The notes under the pieces: model-generated
Database searches by the model: none
What the model saw: the letters and a program-made list of their open reading frames with translations, nothing else
Told to the model about the DNA's origin: nothing
Made by a program: the position numbers and the translations under genes
In this document: piece after piece, positions 1-5,347 of the stretch
Layout: each line of letters begins with the position of its first letter
Position numbering within the stretch: position 1 is the stretch's first letter
Assembly: GCA_003104895.1 (NCBI GenBank)
Contig: PQAG01000224.1
Coordinates: forward strand, 14,333-19,679
DNA length: 5,347 nt
Reading direction: 5' to 3'
DNA from: Nitrosomonadales bacterium
Lineage (GTDB): Bacteria > Pseudomonadota > Gammaproteobacteria > Burkholderiales > Sulfuricellaceae

Positions 1-369
1 CTGCTTACCGCCGGCAAGGAAGCGCCGATCGTCAGTGCGCTGAACCGCATGATCGCCATGCGTAGTTACCAGCGTTCGGTTCATGTTGAAGGCATTGCTG
101 ATACACGGCCGCTGGATGCTGCTGGCATCACCGAGGACCAGGCCAAGGACATGTACCGTTACCTGGCAATTGCCAACTATGAAGACCGTTATGTGATCCC
201 CACCGGGCATGAGGAAGAGCGTCTGATTGATGCCCACGGTTTCCAGGGTCAGAACGGCTTCACATTCGGTAATAGCACTTCGCTCGGCATCAGCAAGATT
301 TCCTTGTTCCCGCGCCGCCGCAAGGAATCCCCGGAGCCTTCCGAGCTTGCGCCTTCGGCTGACAAATAG
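1..369 (+). CDS. narH: Respiratory nitrate reductase beta subunit NarH, C-terminal part (5' end outside window)
   Basis: This is the last 122 residues of NarH, the four-cluster iron-sulfur subunit that carries electrons from heme b of NarI to the molybdenum subunit NarG on the cytoplasmic face of the membrane. The frame is open from base 1, so the gene enters from the left; the first internal ATG at 49 is not the start. Recognition rests on the C-terminal signature: NRMIAMRSYQRS, then MYRYLAIANYEDRYVIP, then a GFTFGN segment, in the same order and spacing as I recall for E. coli NarH. The cysteine clusters lie upstream and cannot be checked. The tail (SLFPRRRKESPEPSE) is charged, proline-rich and variable, as usual for this family. 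The stop at 367-369 overlaps the AGGAGG (368-373) that serves narJ, which starts 8 bases later, so the two genes are very probably cotranscribed and translationally coupled. Confidence 0.95.
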   Translation: MLTAGKEAPIVSALNRMIAMRSYQRSVHVEGIADTRPLDAAGITEDQAKDMYRYLAIANYEDRYVIPTGHEEERLIDAHGFQGQNGFTFGNSTSLGISKISLFPRRRKESPEPSELAPSADK

Positions 370-377
370 GAGGAGTT

Positions 378-902
378 ATGCAAATCTACAAAATTCTATC
401 TGCTCTGCTGGAGTACCCCGATCAGGAGTTGTTCGACAATCTGCCGGTCATAAAAAGGCTTCTGGACGAGAAGGTCGATACCGACGTGGCTGAATGGGCG
501 GAGGTGAAGAAGTTCGTAACCTGGCTTGAGAACGGCGACCCGATCCAAATCCAGGAAGACTACGTTAAAACCTTCGATCTCACGCCGGAGCACAGTCTGC
601 ATCTGACTCACCATTTTTTCGGTGATGACAATGACAAGAACCGCGGCCCGGCGCTGATCGACCTGGGTGAACTGTATAAGGAATACGGCGTGAAGCAGAT
701 GACCAACGAGTTGCCTGACTATCTGCCGCTGATCCTGGAATTCGTAGCATTGCAGGAAGACGAGGAGGCGAGGGCGTTCCTGTCCGATGCCAGCAAGGTT
801 CTGACGGTATTGGCCGACAATCTGAAGAAGGCCAATAGCCCTTATGCGCCCCTGGTTTCCATCATCAAGAACCGTGCCACGCCGGCCTGTATCGCTGCTT
901 AA
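378..902 (+). CDS. narJ: Nitrate reductase assembly chaperone NarJ (short form)
   Basis: The 174-residue product is NarJ, a cytoplasmic system-specific chaperone (TorD/NarJ family) that binds apo-NarG, helps molybdenum cofactor insertion and holds NarGH until it docks on NarI. It is not part of the finished enzyme. The family core is clear: an N-terminal ILSALLEYPD motif (residues 6-15), YVKTFDLTPEHSLHLTHHFFGDD (62-84, the most conserved stretch), RGPALIDLGELYK (89-101) and ELPDYLPLILEF (111-122). The start is fixed by AGGAGG four bases upstream. E. coli NarJ is about 236 residues. This protein ends soon after the helical core, so it lacks roughly 60 C-terminal residues, a region that is poorly conserved. 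There is no sign of a frameshift: the stop is followed directly by a strong ribosome site (901-907) and narI. Identity is secure, and the short tail is probably a natural variant. Confidence 0.93.
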   Translation: MQIYKILSALLEYPDQELFDNLPVIKRLLDEKVDTDVAEWAEVKKFVTWLENGDPIQIQEDYVKTFDLTPEHSLHLTHHFFGDDNDKNRGPALIDLGELYKEYGVKQMTNELPDYLPLILEFVALQEDEEARAFLSDASKVLTVLADNLKKANSPYAPLVSIIKNRATPACIAA

Positions 903-913
903 GGAGGAATAAA

Positions 914-1627
914 ATGAACGAAGATATCTTTACCTGGAATAACTTGCTTTTTGGCATTTATCCCTATGTCTGCCTGAGCGTGTTCGCGATCGGGAGCTGG
1001 ATCCGTTTTGACCGCGAACAATACGGCTGGACCAGCGCGTCCAGCCAGCTGCTGTCCACTGGCGGCATGCGCTGGGCAAGCAACCTGTTCCATATCGGCG
1101 TGCTTGCAATTTTCGGCGGCCACTTTGTCGGTCTGCTGACCCCGCATAGCGTGTTTCTGAAAGTGATGGGCGACATCGAGCACCAGTACCTGGCAATCGT
1201 CATGGGTACGATTTTTGGCGCACTGGCCCTGATTGGCGGCCTGATCCTTCTGGTCCGGCGTTTTACCAACCGCCGCATCTCGGCCACCAGCCGCTCATCG
1301 GACAAGTTTGTCCTGGTCTGGGTGATGGCCACGCTGGTCCTCGGCCTGAGCACCATTCCGGTGTCCATCGGTCATGCCGGCCATGGTGACCCGCGCGTGG
1401 TGACTGCGATGGCTGAGTGGATTCAGAGCATCATGTACCTGTATCCGAACCCGGCCTACCTCGAAGGTGTCGATACCATCTTCAAGATGCACGTATTTTT
1501 CGGCATGACGGTATTCCTGATTTTCCCGTTCACCCGTCTGGTGCACATCTGGAGTGCTCCATTCGGCTATCTGGCCAGGTCCTACCAGATTGTCCGCAGC
1601 AAAAAAGTAAAATATCAGAGCCGCTGA
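914..1627 (+). CDS. narI: Respiratory nitrate reductase gamma subunit NarI (di-heme cytochrome b)
   Basis: NarI (237 residues; E. coli 225) is the integral membrane subunit that oxidises quinol on the periplasmic side and passes electrons through two b hemes to NarH. Five hydrophobic segments are visible at about residues 10-30, 55-77, 90-113, 130-152 and 188-210, which is the family topology. The four histidines expected to bind heme are present with the right spacing: His60 and His70 (E. coli 56 and 66) and His192 and His210 (E. coli 187 and 205). The motifs FHIGVLAIFGGHFVGLLTP and KMHVFFGMTVFLIFPFTRLVH surround them. AAGGAGG at 901-907 lies six bases before the ATG, and the gap after narJ is only 11 bases, so this is the normal narHJI order. 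The C-terminus is short and basic (RSKKVKYQSR). A long hairpin with a T tract follows at 1661-1724. The gene looks intact and functional. Confidence 0.96.
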   Translation: MNEDIFTWNNLLFGIYPYVCLSVFAIGSWIRFDREQYGWTSASSQLLSTGGMRWASNLFHIGVLAIFGGHFVGLLTPHSVFLKVMGDIEHQYLAIVMGTIFGALALIGGLILLVRRFTNRRISATSRSSDKFVLVWVMATLVLGLSTIPVSIGHAGHGDPRVVTAMAEWIQSIMYLYPNPAYLEGVDTIFKMHVFFGMTVFLIFPFTRLVHIWSAPFGYLARSYQIVRSKKVKYQSR

Positions 1628-1639
1628 TTGGCCTGGTAG

Positions 1640-1700
1640 TGTTCAAGTTGTAAAAAATGTGTGCCCGGTGCGCTGTTCGAATGTTCACGAGACTTGAACA
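1640..1700 (+). repeat. 9-bp perfect inverted repeat overlapping the narI downstream hairpin
   Basis: TGTTCAAGT at 1640-1648 is perfectly complementary to ACTTGAACA at 1692-1700, with 43 bases between. The right arm shares 1694-1700 with the right arm of the larger hairpin (1694-1713), so in RNA the two pairings exclude each other. The larger stem is clearly the more stable. The repeat could be a weak anti-terminator arm or a chance by-product of the TGTTC copies at 1640, 1675 and 1682. What is seen is the sequence match; any regulatory role is inference. Confidence 0.45.
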
Positions 1701-1724
1701 GCGCATCCGGCACCTTGATTTTTT
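1661..1724 (+). terminator. Long hairpin plus T6: intrinsic terminator or attenuator between narI and the cytochrome gene
   Basis: The arms 1661-1680 and 1694-1713 pair at 19 of 20 positions. There is one C-C mismatch (1666/1708) and two G-U pairs (1668/1706 and 1679/1695), and the loop is 13 bases. Five bases (CTTGA) separate the stem from a T6 run at 1719-1724. This has the form of a rho-independent terminator, although the gap before the T run may make it leaky. Only 14 bases lie between the T run and the ATG at 1739, too few for a promoter. The cytochrome gene must therefore be read through this structure, which suggests partial termination, attenuation or mRNA processing and stabilisation rather than a full operon end. 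Confidence 0.7.
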
Positions 1725-1727
1725 GGC

Positions 1728-1733
1728 GAAGAG
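1728..1733 (+). promoter_or_regulatory. Weak ribosome binding site that sets the cytochrome c start
   Basis: GAAGAG lies five bases before the ATG at 1739 and is a partial match to the Shine-Dalgarno consensus. The reading frame is open further upstream, to a GTG at 1661. That GTG is the first base of the hairpin, has no ribosome site, and would put a non-signal-like segment in front of the lipoprotein leader. The ATG at 1739 is therefore the better start. Confidence 0.55.
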
Positions 1734-1738
1734 AAATT

Positions 1739-2170
1739 ATGCAGACACAAAGGATCGTGCTGTCAACTTTCACGTTGCCATTGTTGGCAATGTTGTATGG
1801 CTGCCAGCCCGGAGATGCGCCACAAGAAGGCAAGACAGCAGTGCCCGCAGTACCGGCAGTGCCTGCCGTGCAGCAGCAAGCTTCTGGCAATGGTGCGGTT
1901 GCATCTGTCGTATCCAAAGAAGTATTTGTCAAACTGGCGAAAGACATTGGCTGTTTTGCCTGTCACTCGATTGAAAAGAAATTGCTCGGGCCGGCCTGGA
2001 AGGATGTAGCGGTTATCTATCGCCAGGACCCGGAGGCCGAGAACAAGATTATGAACAAGGTTGCCAAGGGCGGCAGTGGCGTATGGGGCACGATAGCCAT
2101 GCCCGGCTACCCGAACCTGGAAGAAGAAAAGCGCAGGATTCTGGTCAGGTATATTCTGGCGCTTGAATGA
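1739..2170 (+). CDS. Lipoprotein monoheme class I cytochrome c, c551/c552-like
   Basis: The 143-residue product has a short lipoprotein leader (MQTQRIVLS, then a hydrophobic run) ending in the lipobox LYGC with Cys22 as the lipid-bearing residue. The residue after it is Gln, not Asp, so by the usual rule it would go to the outer membrane facing the periplasm. A linker with a VPA repeat (residues 35-44) and a Gln/Ala/Ser-rich stretch follow. The cytochrome domain covers about residues 58-143: GCFACH (Cys72, Cys75, His76) binds one covalent heme c, LGPAW (83-87) is typical of class I, and Met121 in VWGTIAMPGYP is the expected sixth ligand. The C-terminal helix ends ILVRYILAL. The family members are small soluble electron carriers; this one would be membrane-tethered. 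Its place behind narI suggests a link to anaerobic electron transfer, for example to a periplasmic nitrite or later denitrification enzyme, but NarGHI itself does not need it. The partner is unknown. Confidence 0.88.
   Translation: MQTQRIVLSTFTLPLLAMLYGCQPGDAPQEGKTAVPAVPAVPAVQQQASGNGAVASVVSKEVFVKLAKDIGCFACHSIEKKLLGPAWKDVAVIYRQDPEAENKIMNKVAKGGSGVWGTIAMPGYPNLEEEKRRILVRYILALE
1838..1870 (+). repeat. 9-base in-frame tandem repeat coding for a VPA linker
   Basis: About 3.7 copies of a 9-base unit of the form GCAGTNCCN (GCAGTGCCC, GCAGTACCG, GCAGTGCCT, then GCCGTG) encode Ala-Val-Pro repeats inside the cytochrome lipoprotein. They lie between the lipidated cysteine and the heme domain. Copies differ mainly at third codon positions. 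A Pro/Ala-rich tether of this kind keeps the heme domain away from the membrane, and its length may vary between strains through slippage. Confidence 0.75.
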
Positions 2171-2246
2171 CCGGCCTTTCCGGACTCGTCATTCGGTTGT
2201 ACTCATGATGCGTGTTTTGATTTGGTTTTAGCAAGGAGAAGTTTAC

Positions 2247-2597
2247 ATGGCGCTTCACACCCGGTATCTGCTCGTCAACGGTACGGAGATCGAAACCGAC
2301 TCCGAAGGCTATATCAGGAATCTGGACGAATGGTCAGAAGATTATGCCATCGCGCTGGCCAAGCAGGAAGGCCTGCAACTGACCGATGAACACTGGGAGG
2401 TTATTCGCTACCTGCGCGATTACTACCAGGAACACTCGGTTCAGGCCCAGGTACGCGCCATGATCAAGCACTTTGCCCAAGTATGGGGCAAGGAGCGCGG
2501 CAACAATCATTATCTGCATGAGATCTTCCCCAGGGGCGGTCCGCAGAAGCAGGGCAACCGTCTGGCGGGGCTGCTGCGCACCAAGGGCGAGCATTAA
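2247..2597 (+). CDS. DsrC/TusE-family protein without catalytic cysteines
   Basis: The 116-residue product aligns over its length with TusE and DsrC: VNGTEIETDSEGYI (residues 10-23), DEWSEDYAIALAKQEG (27-42), LTDEHWEVIRYLRDYYQEH (45-63), then a helical segment, GKERGNNHYLHEIFPRGGPQKQ (81-102) and the tail NRLAGLLRTKGEH. TusE (E. coli, 109 residues) passes sulfur for tRNA 2-thiouridine through a penultimate cysteine. DsrC has a second cysteine about ten residues earlier and acts in dissimilatory sulfur metabolism. Here those positions are Glu115 and Asn104, and the protein has no cysteine anywhere, so it cannot carry sulfur in the known way. As I recall, such cysteine-free members have been called RspA and proposed to be regulatory. 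The start is set by AAGGAG (2233-2238), eight bases before the ATG. It lies 76 bases behind the cytochrome gene with no terminator visible between, so it is probably cotranscribed. The fold is secure; the function is open. Confidence 0.87.
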   Translation: MALHTRYLLVNGTEIETDSEGYIRNLDEWSEDYAIALAKQEGLQLTDEHWEVIRYLRDYYQEHSVQAQVRAMIKHFAQVWGKERGNNHYLHEIFPRGGPQKQGNRLAGLLRTKGEH

Positions 2598-3304
2598 GTT
2601 TTTATAGCGGGCGTGACCATCCGCTGCGACGAATCTTCAACGTAGCTCGTTTCCAGTCTGCGCCGCGCCTGCTCGCGCCATGAGCCGGGCAGTGCATCCA
2701 GCGTTGAGAGGCGCGTCAGGACTTCATTATCCGGCGGGCCAAGATAAAGCTGCTTCAGCAGGTGTGCCAATGTCCATTCAGGGTAGGGGCGGTCGAGCAG
2801 GAAAATTTCGGCATCGGGGCTTACCGTGCCATGTTCCAGCACCCGGTAGTACCAGCCGGTCCGGCCGCTCTCCTGCATTCTTGCCGCTATTCCGGGGTGT
2901 CCGATGCGTTCGTTGATTTTCCAGCAGGGTTTCCGCCCCTGGGTTACCTCAAGGAGCGCATTGCCCATGCGGAAAATATCACCGATGCATACATTTTCCT
3001 CGGTGAGTCCGAAGGTGCTCAAATTTTCTCCGAAAGTGCCTGGCTGGAAGCGCCCAGGCTCGATCTCCGGGTATTCGCGGCGCCAGGTGGCGTAATGTTC
3101 AGCAGGGTAGTGGTGCACGGCCTTGCCTGTGCCGCCGTGATGGCGCAGATCTGCCTGCATGTCGTCCACAAAACCTGTGGCGCCCAGGCTTAAAGGGTGG
3201 TTGACAGGGGTCTTGCCAATTGCGCTGGGTTCGCCATTGGGTCCGAATGGAACGATTGGGCCGATCAGTAGGGCATTGAGTTTGAGTGGTCGATGGTCAT
3301 TCAT
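2594..3304 (-). CDS. yiiM: MOSC-domain protein, YiiM-type
   Basis: The 236-residue cytoplasmic protein matches E. coli YiiM (about 224 residues) throughout. YiiM and YcbX are molybdenum-cofactor sulfurase C-terminal (MOSC) proteins that reduce N-hydroxylated compounds such as 6-N-hydroxylaminopurine. Visible motifs are GEPSAIGKTPV (24-34), HHGGTGKAVHHYPAEHYATW (55-74), FGENLSTFGLTEENVCIGDIFR (91-112) and QGRKPCWKIN (122-131). In the last, Cys127 is the conserved MOSC cysteine expected to bind molybdenum. A basic C-terminal segment (WREQARRRLE) matches the YiiM tail region. AGGGGAGG (3311-3318 on this strand) lies six bases before the ATG and supports the start. It follows prfC by 26 bases in the same direction and is probably cotranscribed with it. 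Its stop overlaps that of the DsrC-like gene on the other strand. The protein and the nearby nitrate reductase both use molybdenum cofactor, but they are convergent, so a functional link is not implied. Confidence 0.9.
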   Translation of the reverse strand: MNDHRPLKLNALLIGPIVPFGPNGEPSAIGKTPVNHPLSLGATGFVDDMQADLRHHGGTGKAVHHYPAEHYATWRREYPEIEPGRFQPGTFGENLSTFGLTEENVCIGDIFRMGNALLEVTQGRKPCWKINERIGHPGIAARMQESGRTGWYYRVLEHGTVSPDAEIFLLDRPYPEWTLAHLLKQLYLGPPDNEVLTRLSTLDALPGSWREQARRRLETSYVEDSSQRMVTPAIKT

Positions 3305-3330
3305 TTGCGGCCTCCCCTAAAATTCGGACG

Positions 3331-4902
<1,572 letters not shown>

Positions 4903-4928
4903 GGTCTGAATGGCGGAAAAAGTCTGTA

Positions 4929-4957
4929 ATTATAACAGGCTGCCATTGCTAAAGCAT
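4929..4957 (-). promoter_or_regulatory. Candidate promoter for prfC (-10 TATAAT)
   Basis: On the minus strand a perfect TATAAT occupies 4934-4929, about 27 bases before the prfC ATG, which would give a leader of roughly 20 bases. With a 17-base spacer the -35 would be ATGCTT (4957-4952), a poor match to TTGACA that lies inside the end of kup. The -10 sits in the imperfect palindrome CTGTTATAATTACAG, with CTGT and ACAG as its arms, so a regulator site or chance are both possible. The weak -35 keeps this tentative. Confidence 0.35.
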
Positions 4958-5347
4958 GATCTGGGCGCCGAGCTCCACCACCCGGTTGGGCGGCAGCTTG
5001 AAGAAATGCGTGGCGCTGCCGGCATTGCGGAACATGCTGACGAAGAGTTTTTCGCGCCACAGACACATTTCCGAACCGACGCGTGGAATCAGGGTTTCGC
5101 GGCCGATGAAGAAGGAGGTGTCCATCATGTCGAGTTCGATGCCGTTTTGCGTGCAGCACAGCGTCAGGTCGCGCGGCAGGTCGGGTTCGTCCATGAAGCC
5201 GTATGATACGGTGATGCGGTAGAAATGATTGGGCAGCATTTCCATCCGGACGCGTTCGGCTTCGGCAACGTAAGGGATGTCCTGGATCGAGACCGTCGCC
5301 AGAATCACGCGCTCGTGCAATACCTTGTTGTGCTTGAGATTGTGCAG
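4949..5347 (-). CDS. kup: Low-affinity potassium uptake protein Kup, C-terminal part (5' end outside window)
   Basis: The frame is open to the window edge and gives the last 132 residues of Kup (KUP/HAK/KT family), an inner-membrane proton-coupled potassium transporter. The visible part is the cytoplasmic C-terminal domain, with no membrane segment. It begins LHNLKHNKVLHERVILATV, which is highly characteristic of the region just after the last membrane helix. It continues with FYRITVSYGFMDEPDLP, then TSFFIGRETLIPR, WREKLFVSMFRNAGSATHFFKLPPNRVVELGAQI and the natural stop at 4949-4951. These match the E. coli Kup tail in order and spacing. An internal TTG near 5320 is not the start, since the family motif continues through it. 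Kup is followed 46 bases later by prfC in the same direction. No convincing terminator lies between them: the CTGT/ACAG stem in the gap is only four base pairs long, although a T5 run follows. The transporter type is secure; expression and affinity cannot be judged from this fragment. Confidence 0.93.
   Translation of the reverse strand: MHNLKHNKVLHERVILATVSIQDIPYVAEAERVRMEMLPNHFYRITVSYGFMDEPDLPRDLTLCCTQNGIELDMMDTSFFIGRETLIPRVGSEMCLWREKLFVSMFRNAGSATHFFKLPPNRVVELGAQIML

Noticed and set aside
1661..1738. GTG at 1661 as the cytochrome start (169 residues)
   Set aside because: The extra 26 residues come from the hairpin and T tract, have no ribosome site, and would bury the lipoprotein signal. 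The ATG at 1739 gives a proper leader.
2171..2183. CCGG-CCTTT-CCGG hairpin after the cytochrome gene
   Set aside because: The stem is only four base pairs long with no following T tract, so it is too weak for a terminator.
2217..2230. Possible FNR-type site (TTGAT half-site) before the DsrC-like gene
   Set aside because: Only one half matches; the ATCAA half at the right spacing is absent, and no convincing -10 and -35 pair is nearby.
2606..2628. AGCGG and CCGCT inverted repeat near the convergent junction
   Set aside because: The stem is five base pairs long. The nearest T run lies on the wrong side for the plus strand, and on the minus strand the hairpin is followed by A residues, so it does not serve as a terminator on either strand.
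2594..3304. Plus-strand open frames opposite the MOSC gene (for example 2762-3193)
   Set aside because: They are antisense to a well-matched YiiM-type gene with its own ribosome site and show no recognisable domain.
4914..4942. CTGT/ACAG stem plus T5 as a kup terminator
   Set aside because: The stem has only four pairs with an interior T-T clash. It is better explained as sequence around the candidate -10 box of prfC.

Overview
The window looks like chromosomal DNA of a facultatively anaerobic, nitrate-respiring proteobacterium, most likely a betaproteobacterium. The release factor 3 sequence (for example ADRHATSDWMELEKQRG and GISVTSSVMQFPY) and the NarGHJI-type reductase have that character. 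A finer placement, such as a sulfur- or iron-oxidising Nitrosomonadales lineage, is only a guess. Base composition is moderately GC-rich. Apart from spacers of 112 bases or less, the window is fully coding.

Plus strand, 1-2597: the 3' part of a respiratory nitrate reductase operon. It holds the end of narH (iron-sulfur beta subunit), narJ (assembly chaperone, short form) and narI (di-heme b membrane subunit, all four heme-ligand histidines present). A 20-position hairpin with a T6 tract follows narI. Downstream are a lipoprotein monoheme cytochrome c and a small DsrC/TusE-family protein that has no cysteine at all. NarGHI oxidises quinol at NarI and reduces nitrate in the cytoplasm. The cytochrome and the DsrC-like protein are accessory genes of unknown role placed directly behind it.

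Minus strand, 5347-2594: a housekeeping group read toward the nar operon. It holds the C-terminal part of Kup (potassium uptake), prfC (peptide-chain release factor 3) and a YiiM-type MOSC-domain protein 26 bases behind prfC. A candidate -10 box lies in the kup-prfC spacer. The two gene groups converge and their stop codons overlap in one TTAA.

I see no mobile element, CRISPR array, tRNA or rRNA. The observations most worth checking are the cysteine-free DsrC homologue behind nar genes, and the terminator-like hairpin that any transcript of the cytochrome gene must pass, together with a competing inverted repeat. I do not see clear evidence of a wholly new system.
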